From positions 154,779-218,778 of the forward strand of contig NZ_CAKKNC010000006.1 of NCBI RefSeq assembly GCF_918741285.1: 64,000 nt of DNA. Direction: 5' to 3'. The notes under the pieces were generated by a model that did no database searches, was not told where the DNA came from, and was given only the letters and a program-made list of their open reading frames with translations. The position numbers and the translations under genes were made by a program. Below, piece after piece: positions 34,303 through 43,819 of this stretch (within the stretch, counting starts at the first letter, position 1; every line of letters starts with the position of its first letter). The stretch is from Sphingobium sp. CECT 9361. Lineage in GTDB: Bacteria; Pseudomonadota; Alphaproteobacteria; Sphingomonadales; Sphingomonadaceae.

Positions 34303-35454
34303 ATGACGGGCACCGAGACAACTTCAACGCGGATCGATTTCCTCTATTTGTCCGAGGAAGACATGATCCGAGCCGGCGTGACCGACATGGCCGCCTGCGT
34401 GGACACGATGGAGGAGATGTTCGCGCTCCTCTATCACGGCGATTATCGGATGGCCGGACCGAGCAATAATTCGCATGGCTCAGTCGTCGTTTTTCCGGAG
34501 GATTCGCCGTTTCCCGACATGCCCAAGCCGACCCCAGACCGCCGGTTCATGGCGATGCCCGCCTATCTTGGCGGCCGTTTCAAGACCGCAGGCATGAAGT
34601 GGTACGGCTCAAACATCGCCAATCGGGAGAAGGGCCTGCCCCGCTCGATCCTGACCTTCGTGCTCAACGATGCCGATACGGGCGCGCCGCTGGCTTTCAT
34701 GTCGGCTAATCTTCTCTCGGCCTATCGGACCGGCGCGGTGCCAGGCGTGGGTGCGCGCCACCTTGCCCGCAAAGATTCCAAGGTGGTCGGCATTCTCGGA
34801 CCGGGCGTTATGGCGCGCACTTCGCTGGCGGCGTTCATGGCGGTGTGCCCGCTGATCGACACGGTGAAGGTGAAGGGTCGGGGCGTTGAGAGCCTCGCAG
34901 CCTTCCAGACGTGGATTGCCGAAACCTATCCGCAGATCACCACGATTCAGGTCGTCGATACGCTGGAGGAAGTTGTCCGCAACGCCGATATCGTCACCTT
35001 CTGCCAATCGGGAGCGATCGGAGATCCCTCGATCTATCCGGTCGTGAAGCGCGAATGGGTAAGCCCTGGCACCTTCCTGTCAATGCCATCGCTCACCAAT
35101 ATCGACGAGGGGATGGAAGCACCCGAAATCCGCAAGGTGCTCGATAATCCCGGTCTCTACGAGGCGTGGCATGAAGAGAACCCCAAGCCGGTGCATCGCA
35201 ATGTGCCTGTCGTCGGCATCCGTTTCCTGGATCTGATCGATGAAGGTCGTATGACGCGCGACCAGATCGAGGATCTGGGCAAGATCGTCGCTGGCGAAGC
35301 GCCCGGACGCCGGAATGACGATGAAATTATCATCATGTCGGTCGGTGGCATGCCGGTCGAGGACGTGGCGTGGGGCACGGTGGTGTATCGCAATGCCATA
35401 GAGAATGGGATCGGCGTCAGCCTCAATCTCTGGGATCAGCCCGTTCTGCGGTAG
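34303..35454 (+). CDS. Ornithine cyclodeaminase/mu-crystallin-family protein, cassette B
   Basis: 383 residues, roughly three quarters identical by eye to the protein at 23853-24992. It has the same lysine motif GMKWYGSN, Rossmann motif GPGVMA (last glycine replaced by Ala) and C-terminal DDEIIIMSVGGMPVEDVAWG. It opens the second copy of the three-gene cassette. The change of the last Rossmann glycine and a more GC-rich codon use suggest the copies diverged long ago or were acquired separately. Confidence 0.8.
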   Translation: MTGTETTSTRIDFLYLSEEDMIRAGVTDMAACVDTMEEMFALLYHGDYRMAGPSNNSHGSVVVFPEDSPFPDMPKPTPDRRFMAMPAYLGGRFKTAGMKWYGSNIANREKGLPRSILTFVLNDADTGAPLAFMSANLLSAYRTGAVPGVGARHLARKDSKVVGILGPGVMARTSLAAFMAVCPLIDTVKVKGRGVESLAAFQTWIAETYPQITTIQVVDTLEEVVRNADIVTFCQSGAIGDPSIYPVVKREWVSPGTFLSMPSLTNIDEGMEAPEIRKVLDNPGLYEAWHEENPKPVHRNVPVVGIRFLDLIDEGRMTRDQIEDLGKIVAGEAPGRRNDDEIIIMSVGGMPVEDVAWGTVVYRNAIENGIGVSLNLWDQPVLR

Positions 35455-35491
35455 TTCGTCGCCCTCCTGCCCTTTTTTTAGGAAATCAACC

Positions 35492-35914
35492 ATGACCGAT
35501 ATCGTCAAAGTCAAAACCGGTTCTCCCGCAGAGGAGCGCGGCGCCTATTCGCGGCTGATCGCCGTCGATAATCTCATCTTCGTGTCGAACACGGCGGGTC
35601 GCAATCCGCGCACCAAGCTCATCCCCGAGGATCCTGCCGAACAGACGTTGCAGGTTCTCTCCAATATCGATGCGGCCTTGGCTGCGGTCGGATCGTCGAT
35701 TGACGATGTCATCGCGGCCCGCGTGTTCGTCCAGTTTCCGCAGGATATCGACGCGGTGATGGAGGCCTATGCCGGCAAGATGCGGGGGATCAATCCCACC
35801 CTGACGCTGACGAGCCCTCCACTTGGCATGGCCGAATTCAAAGTGGAGATTGAAGTGACGGCCTATCGGGGCGCCACCCAAGCCAATGTCAAAGAGATCA
35901 CGATCACCCTCTGA
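35492..35914 (+). CDS. Rid-family protein lacking the deaminase arginine, cassette B
   Basis: 140 residues, same length as the cassette A protein and similar throughout (SRLIAVDNLIFVSNTAGRNP, KVEIEVTAYRGAT). The catalytic-arginine position is Leu104 (NPTLTLT), so this copy too lacks RidA-type imine deaminase chemistry. ATG 35492 is chosen at the family start, 37 bases after the cyclodeaminase-like gene; TTAGGAA lies upstream. It lies 30 bases before the oxidase gene. Confidence 0.85.
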   Translation: MTDIVKVKTGSPAEERGAYSRLIAVDNLIFVSNTAGRNPRTKLIPEDPAEQTLQVLSNIDAALAAVGSSIDDVIAARVFVQFPQDIDAVMEAYAGKMRGINPTLTLTSPPLGMAEFKVEIEVTAYRGATQANVKEITITL

Positions 35915-35944
35915 CGGTAAACATAACGAACAAAGGTAGTTGCG

Positions 35945-37240
35945 GTGGCTCCAGCGATCACTCCGGTAAAGACTTCAGGCCGCCATCCCGAGGCGACGAC
36001 GGTGGTGGTAATCGGCGGTGGCATCGTCGGCCTGATGACTGCGCTGACTCTTGCGGAGCGTGGCATTCCGGTGGTGGTCCTGGAGAAGGGCGGGATCGCG
36101 GGCGAGCAGTCGTCGCGCAATCTTGGCTGGATCCGCAAAATGGGACGCGAGGAGCATGATCTGCCGCTCGCCATGGCATCCGAGCGCTTATGGGCTGCGA
36201 TGCCAGAACGGGTCGGAGCGGATGTGGGCTATCGGCAGGCGGGCATCATGTATCTGTGCCGATCCGATGCCGAGATGGCGGGCCATCGCGCCTGGCTGGA
36301 TGCGATCAGTGGCGCCAGTCTTGATTCCCGGCTGCTGGGGCCAGCGGACATCGACCGGCTGGTGCCCGGCGGAACAGGCGGTTGGGCGGGAGGCATCTAC
36401 ACGCCTTCCGATGGACGCGCTGAGCCATTGCTGGCGTCCAGTGTGATTGCAACTTCCGCGATGGCGAAGGGTGCAGTCATCGTCGAGCAATGTGCGGTGC
36501 GCAGCCTCTCGATCACGGCGGGTCGGGTGACCGGCGTGGTCACTGAGCGTGGCGCAATCCGCTGCGAGCATGTCGTCCTGGCGGGCGGCATGTGGTCACG
36601 GCGCTTCCTTGCCAATCTCGGTGTCTCGTTGCCGACGCTGCCGCTGGTGGCTTCAGTCGTGCGCACCGCACCGATGAAGGGGCCGACCGATATCGCAGTG
36701 GGCGCGCCCGACTTCTCCTTCCGCAAGCGGATTGATGGCGGCTACACGATCACGCAGCGAGGCGCTTTTGTGGCGCCCCTGGTGCTCGACAGCCTGCTGC
36801 TCGGCCGACGCTATCTCCCTATGTTGCGCGCGCAATGGAAGAATGTCCGGCTGTCGTTGGGCCGTGACCTTGTTGACGATCTTGCGATGCCGCGCCGCTG
36901 GGCGGCTGACGGTCCATCGCCGTTCGAGCATGTCCGCACGATCGACCCGCCAGTCAACGAAGGGCTCAATGCCGAGGCGATGCGCAATCTCGCTGCGGCG
37001 TGGCCGGTATTCCGCGACGCAGTGGTGGCGGAGAGTTGGGCGGGGATGATCGACGTCACGCCAGATTCGCTGCCGATCATTTCGCCGGTCGCCAAACTGG
37101 CTGGCCTGACACTCGCCACAGGCTTCTCGGGGCATGGATTTGGCACCGCGCCCGGCGCAGGGCAATTGGCGGCAGATATCGCGACGGGAGAGGTGCCACT
37201 CGTCGACCCCACGCCCTATCGTCTGGATCGCTTCGACTGA
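35945..37240 (+). CDS. FAD-dependent amine oxidoreductase (DadA-type), cassette B
   Basis: 431 residues from GTG 35945, closely similar to the cassette A enzyme: VVVIGGGIVGLMTALTL, GEQSSRNLGWIRK, WAGMIDVTPDSLPIIS and GFSGHGFGTAPGAG. Differences concentrate in the middle substrate domain (for example MGREEHDLPLAMA against TSRAAADVPMATA), which may reflect a changed amine specificity. It ends six bases from the convergent GTPase gene, with no visible terminator. Confidence 0.88.
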   Translation: MAPAITPVKTSGRHPEATTVVVIGGGIVGLMTALTLAERGIPVVVLEKGGIAGEQSSRNLGWIRKMGREEHDLPLAMASERLWAAMPERVGADVGYRQAGIMYLCRSDAEMAGHRAWLDAISGASLDSRLLGPADIDRLVPGGTGGWAGGIYTPSDGRAEPLLASSVIATSAMAKGAVIVEQCAVRSLSITAGRVTGVVTERGAIRCEHVVLAGGMWSRRFLANLGVSLPTLPLVASVVRTAPMKGPTDIAVGAPDFSFRKRIDGGYTITQRGAFVAPLVLDSLLLGRRYLPMLRAQWKNVRLSLGRDLVDDLAMPRRWAADGPSPFEHVRTIDPPVNEGLNAEAMRNLAAAWPVFRDAVVAESWAGMIDVTPDSLPIISPVAKLAGLTLATGFSGHGFGTAPGAGQLAADIATGEVPLVDPTPYRLDRFD

Positions 37241-37246
37241 TTGAGT

Positions 37247-38248
37247 TCAATGCGCGGCGGGGACCATGTCCAACAGGCGCTGTATATCCGCCATGGCCTC
37301 TGCGCTGGCGGCATCGCGGCTTATCATCACGATGCGGCTCGACTGGTCCTCGCTTGACCAGCCATCAAGAAGGCGAGGCGGGTGGAAGATATCCTGAACG
37401 GCATCGACGACCACGGGGCGATTGGTATCGCTGACCGCCAACAGTCCCTTGATCCGCATCAGGCGGCCGCGATACCGGGGAACGAGTTCGTCGAAGGCCT
37501 GGGCGATCACTGGCCATGCAAGTCGCTCGTCGAACCGCCAGGACGCCGTTTGGACGAGACCTTGGTGATGATGATGGTCATGCCCAAGTGACGCGCTGCC
37601 TGCCATCGGCGGCAGCCCGTGCAGGCGGAAGGGCGTGAGCAAGGTCTCGACTGTTGCGGCTTCGCTATTTGCAATCAGGAGTTTTGCGTGCGGTGCGCTG
37701 GCAGACAGCAGCGCGCATAGCTGGTCCAGACCATCGGGCGTCGCCAGATCGGCCTTGCTGACGAGCAGGACATCGGCATGCGCCACTTGGCTGACGGCTT
37801 CGGGGTAGGTCTCCAGCGTTTTCGCGCCAAGCACGCCATCGACCAGCGTAATGACAGCGCTCAGCACGAAGTTCTGCTGGATCCAACCATCCGCGATCAG
37901 GCGGGTGAGGATCGGGGCCGGATCGGCGACGCCGGTGGTCTCGACGATTACGCGTGTGAAAGGCGGAATAGAGCCCTCCCGCCGGCGGAGATCGAGGTCA
38001 CGCAGCGCAAGGCCAAGATCGTCATTCATCACGCAGCAGACGCAACCATTGGCCAGCAATTGCGGTGGTGGCGATCCTGCGCGCATGAGCAGATCCTGAT
38101 CGATACCGATCTCGCCCACCTCATTGACCAAAAGCGCGCTGCCTGCATAGGACGGGTTGTCGAGCATTTGGCCGATCAACGTGGTCTTTCCGGCTCCCAG
38201 GAAGCCTGTAACCAGCATGATCGGGATGGGCGCACCATCAGCGGACAT
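37247..38248 (-). CDS. G3E-family (CobW-type) GTPase, probable metallochaperone
   Basis: 333 residues. Walker A is GFLGAGKTT at 15-23; the metal-binding GCVCC is at 68-72; SKAD at 164-167 is the guanine motif; and a His cluster (GHDHHHHQG) lies at about 222-230. Such proteins deliver Zn, Co or similar metals to client enzymes. Its start overlaps the upstream amidohydrolase by 11 bases, so that metal-dependent hydrolase is the likely client. No zinc-regulator (Zur) box was recognised. Confidence 0.87.
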   Translation of the reverse strand: MSADGAPIPIMLVTGFLGAGKTTLIGQMLDNPSYAGSALLVNEVGEIGIDQDLLMRAGSPPPQLLANGCVCCVMNDDLGLALRDLDLRRREGSIPPFTRVIVETTGVADPAPILTRLIADGWIQQNFVLSAVITLVDGVLGAKTLETYPEAVSQVAHADVLLVSKADLATPDGLDQLCALLSASAPHAKLLIANSEAATVETLLTPFRLHGLPPMAGSASLGHDHHHHQGLVQTASWRFDERLAWPVIAQAFDELVPRYRGRLMRIKGLLAVSDTNRPVVVDAVQDIFHPPRLLDGWSSEDQSSRIVMISRDAASAEAMADIQRLLDMVPAAH

Positions 38249-39827
38249 CGTGCAGGATGCGTCCTTCGAAGATAGTGGTCAACACGCGGGTTTCACTAAT
38301 CTCGTCTACCGGAATAGCGAAAAGGTCGCGGTCGAGAATGATGAAGTCTGCAGACTTGCCGGGGGAGATCGATCCAGCCTTGTCCTCAGCGCCAACCGCG
38401 CGCGCGCCGGACAGAGTGAGCATCTCAATGCCTGTGGCCAGGTCAACGGACTCCGCACCATGCTGGAGCAATCCCTGCAATGCCGGGAATAGATTCGGCT
38501 CGGGCAGGAAGGTCCAGTCTGTTCCTACGGTGACGCGTGCGCCCATTCTGGCGAGTGTGCCGAACGGATAACCGCGCTCCCGAAAGGGGGCGAGTTCGGG
38601 CATGTCGCCGAACCAGATCGGCGGCGACATTTCTGCGGTTACGTTCAGCTCGGCAAACGAAGCGAGGTCATCTGGCTGGACGAAACAGCAATGGCTGATT
38701 TCCTGGATCGTTCCTTCATGGCTTGCGGCGCGCATGTCGCCCATCGCCTGAAGGACGAGCTGGACGGCGGCATCGCCGGTGCAATGAATCTTCGCGGTGA
38801 TCCCCGCCTTGTCCCAAGCGATAAGCGCGGCTGCGAGGTCTTCGCGCGAATGGAGCAGCTTGCCCGGCTGTGGCTGCCCGGTCAGCGGATCGAGCTGGGC
38901 ATCGGTGAAGTGCGGCCCAAGCGGTGAGCCATCCATGAAGACTTTCACGAAGTCAGTGTTCAACCGCTCGCTGGCGAAGCGCCGACGTTCCTCTATCAGC
39001 CGCTCCAGCGCTTCGGACGTGGCGTGGCCGAAATGCTCCTCGCGCCAGGGGATATGCGCGTAGACGCGCAGGGTTAGGCCTTGCTCCTGATCGATCTTCT
39101 GGAGCATTTCCAGCTCAGGGCGGCTCGCGGACGCTTCCTGAATGCCAGTGACGCCGAAACGGCTGGCGGTTTCCAGCGCCCAGCGCAGAGCGGCCTGATG
39201 AACGTCCGGCTCGGGGCTGGGCATTGCATTGAACAATTGCCATGTCGCGCGTTCGACCAACTCGCCGGTCGGTTCATTCGAACCAGCGCGGCGCACGATG
39301 CGACCGCCGAACGGATCGGGCGTGTCGGCCGTGATCCCGGCGAGTTCGAGTGCCTTGGAATTGGCGAGGCCATGGTGCAACGAATAATCGTGCAGATAGA
39401 CGGGGGTATCAGGGAATTTCTCGTCGAGATATTTTCGATCGACCTCGCCCGGGGCCGATAGGGTGGGGTTGAAGTCGCCCCCGATCACCCACCCGCTAAG
39501 CTTGCCACGCGAGCACGCGATGCAATCACAAAGCCTTTCGCCATAATCCCGCCCGAGCGCATCGGCAGGCAGGCGGCATTCATAACGATGCTTCAACCCG
39601 GCCAGCAGAATGTGGCCGTGCGCGTCATGGATGCCGGGCATGATCATTCGACCTGCCAAATCCACGACAGCGCAGTCACTGCCCGCCGCCGCCAGGATAT
39701 CGACCGAGGTACCGATATCCGCGATCTTCCCATCCTGTACGAAGATCGCGTCCACCCACGGGCGGCTCGCATCAACAGTGTAGATGCGGCCGTTGACATA
39801 GGCGGTGGGGCGAGCGGGCTGGTTCAT
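38238..39827 (-). CDS. Metal-dependent amidohydrolase (YtcJ-like, amidohydrolase 3)
   Basis: 529 residues. The metal-binding HxH is His70/His72 in GIHDAHGH; further metal-site regions are FVKVFMDGS, KIHCTGD, SHC and VGTDW; the C-terminus returns to the small beta domain with ISPGKSADFIILD. YtcJ-type enzymes hydrolyse N-acyl, formamide or cyclic amide bonds. It lies 24 bases after TonB receptor C, suggesting a co-expressed uptake/hydrolysis pair, and overlaps the G3E GTPase gene. Substrate unknown. Confidence 0.87.
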   Translation of the reverse strand: MNQPARPTAYVNGRIYTVDASRPWVDAIFVQDGKIADIGTSVDILAAAGSDCAVVDLAGRMIMPGIHDAHGHILLAGLKHRYECRLPADALGRDYGERLCDCIACSRGKLSGWVIGGDFNPTLSAPGEVDRKYLDEKFPDTPVYLHDYSLHHGLANSKALELAGITADTPDPFGGRIVRRAGSNEPTGELVERATWQLFNAMPSPEPDVHQAALRWALETASRFGVTGIQEASASRPELEMLQKIDQEQGLTLRVYAHIPWREEHFGHATSEALERLIEERRRFASERLNTDFVKVFMDGSPLGPHFTDAQLDPLTGQPQPGKLLHSREDLAAALIAWDKAGITAKIHCTGDAAVQLVLQAMGDMRAASHEGTIQEISHCCFVQPDDLASFAELNVTAEMSPPIWFGDMPELAPFRERGYPFGTLARMGARVTVGTDWTFLPEPNLFPALQGLLQHGAESVDLATGIEMLTLSGARAVGAEDKAGSISPGKSADFIILDRDLFAIPVDEISETRVLTTIFEGRILHDVR

Positions 39828-39851
39828 GACTGCTGTCCTCGTCGACGGATA

Positions 39852-42179
39852 TTACCAGCGATAGCGCAAGGCGGCGCCATAGGTGCGCGGCATTGCATAA
39901 CGGACCTGGATGATGCCGAGCGACGCGAAGGATGGGCCTCCATAAGTGGTGTTCAGTCGGTTGCCGATATTATCGACAAAGCCGCGCAACTGCCAATGGT
40001 CGGAGGCTTCGAAGGTCACAGATGCGTTGTGCTTGAAAAAGCCCTCCAACTGCGTGCCCGTATCTCCGAAGTTACCGGAGAAACGTGACGAGCGGGCCTC
40101 GAAATTCCAGTCAAATGCCAAGCTTCGATCGTTCGGCAGCTCGATCGTGTAGGTCGCTCCGCCGCTGCCGCTCCACTTGGGAGCGAATGCCATCGGACGA
40201 TCCGCAACGACGTTGGTGCCGGTTGGCGTGATCTTCGCTACATCCTTGATGTTAGTATGTAGATAGGCAGCCGCGACATAGAGGCGCAGCTCCGGCGTCA
40301 CAGCGGCTTCGATGTCAGTTTCCACGCCATAGGCATTGGCGTCCTGATTGTTAATCAGCCCGGCCAGGCCGACATAGTTGAAGGCCTGAAAGTCCTTGTA
40401 GTCATAGTAGAAGGCGGATGTATTGATGCGCAGCTTGCGGTCGAACAGCGTAGACTTCTGACCGATCTCATAGGAGATCAACGTTTCGTCCCCATAAGGG
40501 ATCTGGGTGAGCGAAAGGCCGGTCGGATAGAAGCCGTTGTTAAAGCCACCTGCTTTTGTGCCGCGCGAAATGCTGGCGTAGAACAGGTTGTTATTGTCCG
40601 GTTTATAGTCGAGCTCGATCTTTCCCGACCATAGCGTGGCCTTATACTTCAAGCGAAATGGCACTGGCGTGCCCGTGCCGCCATCTTCGATGAGGAAACA
40701 ATCGCCAACCGCGCCACCGCCGCAGTCGCGCAAAGCCGCGTTGTCGGCATCGGCGAAGGTTTTGTTGTCACGCGTCACGCGGATGCCGCCGATGGCAGTG
40801 AACTGGCCAAAGTCCTGCTCAAGCTGGCCGAATACGGCGCCGGAATTCGTGCGCAGGCGCCAGTCGGCATTAAGGCTGATCGGGAAATATGTGCCGTTGT
40901 AGAGACCGGTCGCCGGGTCAACGGCTGTCGGTCCATCGAGCGGGAAGTTGAAGGTGGCGGTCGGTTGATCCTTGCCGACGGCATGCAGGCCATAAAGACC
41001 GGCGGTCCAGCGGGTCGCGCCACCGTCATGATAGAGCCGCAGTTCCTGCGTCACCTGCTCGCCCTGATAGGGGAAGTTGGCGACGACGAGCGGATTTGGC
41101 GTGCCATCGCTGTCCTCTTGCATGGTGCGCTTGTAGGACTGATAGCCGGTGATGCTGGTGAAGGTGGTGTTGCCGAATTTTTTCTCTGCCCTCAGCAGGC
41201 CTGAATAACCGGTGGAACGCAGGAATGCGGCATCGTTGACGTCGACAACATTCTTCTTTGCGGCGCCGGTGTTACGCTCCGCATAGCCAACAGCGTCAAC
41301 GATCGAGGCGTCGGCGACGACCAATCCGTTGTTATCGACGAAGCCGGTCTTGCTTTCGTAATAAGCGTGCGTGGTCTTGGTCCGGCCATACTCGCCCTTG
41401 AGTAGGATATCCCAGCCATCGTTGCCTTCGTAGCGAAGCTGCAGACGGGCGGCGTCCGATCCAGCCTGGCCGCCGCGATCGAGAGCGGGGTTCAGGCTTC
41501 TCTGGAAGCCATCGCTGTGACGCGACGTACCCGACACCCGCATCGACAGGGTATCGGTAAGCGGGGCAGTCGCCGCGGCCTCCAGCTTCAGATCATTGAA
41601 GCGGCCAAAGCTTGCCGACAAATAGCCTTCGGGCGTCTGGCTGGGCTTTTTGGTGATGTAATTGATCAGGCCGCCGGTCGAGTTGCGGCCAAAGAGCGTG
41701 CCCTGAGGCCCGCGCAGAACTTCAACGCGATCAAGATCGAACAACGCGAAGTCGACTGCGGGGACGGCAACGATGTAGAACTCGTCGACATAGGAAGTGA
41801 CGGGCGCTTCATGGCCTTCACCGAAATCATTCAGGCCGATACCGCGGATGACGACGTTGGACGAGGTGCCCGGGCCGTAGGGGGAATAGCTTTCCAAGCC
41901 AACGACCTTACCAGCAAGATCTGCGCTGCTCGCAATATTGCGGTTGGCGATCTGCTCAGGCGTCACGGCTGTGATCGCAATGCCAACCCGCTGGATGCTT
42001 TGATTACGCTTTTGCGCAGTAACTACGATCTCTTGCAGGCCGCCAGCGCTCTCATTGGCTACGGCGACATCGGAAGAACTCTCCGGCGTGGTCTGCGCGT
42101 AAGCCTGGCTCGCCAGGGAGGCCAGCAGGATCGAGGCGCCGGTTAGAAGGCTGCTCTTCAAACGTTGGGCGTGTGGCAT
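39852..42179 (-). CDS. TonB-dependent outer-membrane receptor (C)
   Basis: 775 residues from ATG 42179, which has AGGGGA eight bases upstream and opens a signal peptide ending ...SQAYAQ. Plug start EIVVTAQKRNQS, plug signature VLRGPQGTLFGRNSTGG, and barrel ending in RYRW with terminal Trp. It leads an operon with the amidohydrolase and GTPase. Import of an amide-bearing compound too large for porins is the likely job; the exact ligand is not readable. Confidence 0.92.
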   Translation of the reverse strand: MPHAQRLKSSLLTGASILLASLASQAYAQTTPESSSDVAVANESAGGLQEIVVTAQKRNQSIQRVGIAITAVTPEQIANRNIASSADLAGKVVGLESYSPYGPGTSSNVVIRGIGLNDFGEGHEAPVTSYVDEFYIVAVPAVDFALFDLDRVEVLRGPQGTLFGRNSTGGLINYITKKPSQTPEGYLSASFGRFNDLKLEAAATAPLTDTLSMRVSGTSRHSDGFQRSLNPALDRGGQAGSDAARLQLRYEGNDGWDILLKGEYGRTKTTHAYYESKTGFVDNNGLVVADASIVDAVGYAERNTGAAKKNVVDVNDAAFLRSTGYSGLLRAEKKFGNTTFTSITGYQSYKRTMQEDSDGTPNPLVVANFPYQGEQVTQELRLYHDGGATRWTAGLYGLHAVGKDQPTATFNFPLDGPTAVDPATGLYNGTYFPISLNADWRLRTNSGAVFGQLEQDFGQFTAIGGIRVTRDNKTFADADNAALRDCGGGAVGDCFLIEDGGTGTPVPFRLKYKATLWSGKIELDYKPDNNNLFYASISRGTKAGGFNNGFYPTGLSLTQIPYGDETLISYEIGQKSTLFDRKLRINTSAFYYDYKDFQAFNYVGLAGLINNQDANAYGVETDIEAAVTPELRLYVAAAYLHTNIKDVAKITPTGTNVVADRPMAFAPKWSGSGGATYTIELPNDRSLAFDWNFEARSSRFSGNFGDTGTQLEGFFKHNASVTFEASDHWQLRGFVDNIGNRLNTTYGGPSFASLGIIQVRYAMPRTYGAALRYRW

Positions 42180-42358
42180 AGGTATTTCCCCTTTTTTAAT
42201 GTCGGATAGTTCGACGCTGCGTCTTATTTTCTTGAAATTTTGCTTAAGCAGCCCGGGATCACAATGGCCCCGCCGCTCGCTCATGTTGCGCGATCCGCAA
42301 CGTTGATAAAATGCAGACTTACGCAGGCAGCCGGGAGCGAGCGAAGATGTGGATTATA

Positions 42359-43318
42359 TCAGTCGGCGGTCGAGGCGAGCAGTTCCTCATCCAGCCGATT
42401 CATTTCACGCACAAGGGCATTTTGCAGCGCAAGGCCTGCGGGCGTCATGCGTCTTCCTATCCGGCTCACAAGATGAAGGCGAACATCTGACAGCTCATCG
42501 CTAAGGATCGGCCTTTCGACGATCCCTGGAATGGCGGCCATAGATTGCCCCAGGATGCGCGGCAGCATGGTAACACCCATTCCCTGGGCAACGCTGTCGA
42601 GGATAACTTGGATCGATGGAGATTGGAGAACGATATTTAGCGGCAGCCCGCCGTTGGTGAACACCGAGTGGATAATTTCCAGGAGGCGGGAGCCAGCATC
42701 GGGGAGCACCAGCCGCTCGCCAGAAATTTGCACGGGCCAGATCGCCTTCTCGCGGGCTAGCGGGTGCTTTTCAGACATGAACAGTGAGAAGGGCTGTCGA
42801 CTGGTCCCGAGCAGCTTGAGTCGAACGTCCTCCCCCGTGTCGAACAACAACCCTAGTTGCGCTCCATCGTTTAGCAATAGCCGCTCGGCATCCTCTCCGT
42901 CAGCAGCCTTCATCTCGATGCTAATATCGGGATATTTGGAGGAAATCGCTGCGAAGGCCTTTAGGAAACGCACCGCCAGCAGGCCGTGCCCGATGACGAT
43001 GCGAATTGTCGAGGTCCGCGTGCTCCGCAGTTCGGCAAGCCGGGCCAGCAGTTCCTGATGCTCGATGACGCGGCGTTCGTAATATTCGATCAGCATCTGA
43101 CCCGCCTCGGTCAGCTGAACCTTGTATGAAGCCTTCTCGACCAGATCTATGCTGAGTGCACGCTCGAGCAGCTTAATCTGTCGGCTGATGGACGAGGCCG
43201 CCACGCCCAGATAGTCGGCCGCTGCACGCATAGATCCGTGGCGCGCAGAAAGAGACAGATATTGGAGCCGGTGATCCTGAACGCTGATTTCGTAGCTGCG
43301 GCGGCTGATACCTGGCAT
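42359..43318 (-). CDS. LysR-family transcriptional regulator
   Basis: 319 residues with HTH at about 15-75 (LQYLSLSARHGSMRAAADYLGV, then ASSISRQIKLLE) and a substrate-binding domain. Its ATG overlaps the stop of the SnoaL-like gene before it (TAATG), so it is co-translated with the SnoaL pair. It lies upstream of TonB receptor C on the same strand, 179 bases away, and is a candidate regulator of that receptor operon and of the divergent permease. Inducer unknown. Confidence 0.88.
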   Translation of the reverse strand: MPGISRRSYEISVQDHRLQYLSLSARHGSMRAAADYLGVAASSISRQIKLLERALSIDLVEKASYKVQLTEAGQMLIEYYERRVIEHQELLARLAELRSTRTSTIRIVIGHGLLAVRFLKAFAAISSKYPDISIEMKAADGEDAERLLLNDGAQLGLLFDTGEDVRLKLLGTSRQPFSLFMSEKHPLAREKAIWPVQISGERLVLPDAGSRLLEIIHSVFTNGGLPLNIVLQSPSIQVILDSVAQGMGVTMLPRILGQSMAAIPGIVERPILSDELSDVRLHLVSRIGRRMTPAGLALQNALVREMNRLDEELLASTAD

Positions 43319-43785
43319 TACTGTCCCACCACTCCTTGGGGCTTGCGGCCTTTGGCCATCCGCCGCCGGTCGGCTCTGGGGAGCACGTCAAGTTCGCTCA
43401 GCATCAGGTCTGGCTCAGCGAAGAAGAAATCGCGGGATACGAACCAGTCGCCATCCCGTTCTTCCCAGATCATCAGCACCCGGTGGATTTCGATTGAGCC
43501 TGCTAGCAGGACATTGTGGTTGGTTATGTTGCCAAAGGCCACCTTGCCAATAATAGTGACGGGCTCCGCTTCGATCGAGATCGAGCTGCATGCCTCACGC
43601 GCGTCTAGGAAGATCTGAGTTATCGCTTCATGGCCGACCTGGGCAGGCATGTCGCGGCCTTCCATGACCGCGTCGGGAAGGTAGAACTCGCGAACCATCG
43701 TTGCGATCTGGCGCGCGCGGAAGCGGGTTTCAAACTGCTGGCATTTTTCGATAAGCCGCTGTTCCACATTTTCCGCTTCAGTCAT
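43318..43785 (-). CDS. SnoaL/NTF2-like protein 1
   Basis: 155 residues of the cystatin-like NTF2 fold: an N-terminal helix (IEKCQQFETRFRARQIATMV), YLPDAVMEGRDMP, the central helix with IFLDAREACSSI, and strands ending with MIWEERDGDWFVSRDFFF. No signal peptide. These small proteins act as isomerases, hydrolases or binding proteins; no decisive catalytic set is visible. It is encoded between a second SnoaL-like gene and the LysR gene in one operon. Confidence 0.75.
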   Translation of the reverse strand: MTEAENVEQRLIEKCQQFETRFRARQIATMVREFYLPDAVMEGRDMPAQVGHEAITQIFLDAREACSSISIEAEPVTIIGKVAFGNITNHNVLLAGSIEIHRVLMIWEERDGDWFVSRDFFFAEPDLMLSELDVLPRADRRRMAKGRKPQGVVGQ

Positions 43786-43819
43786 GAGCCGCGGCTTTGA
43801 GCAAAAGGATACATTTGAT

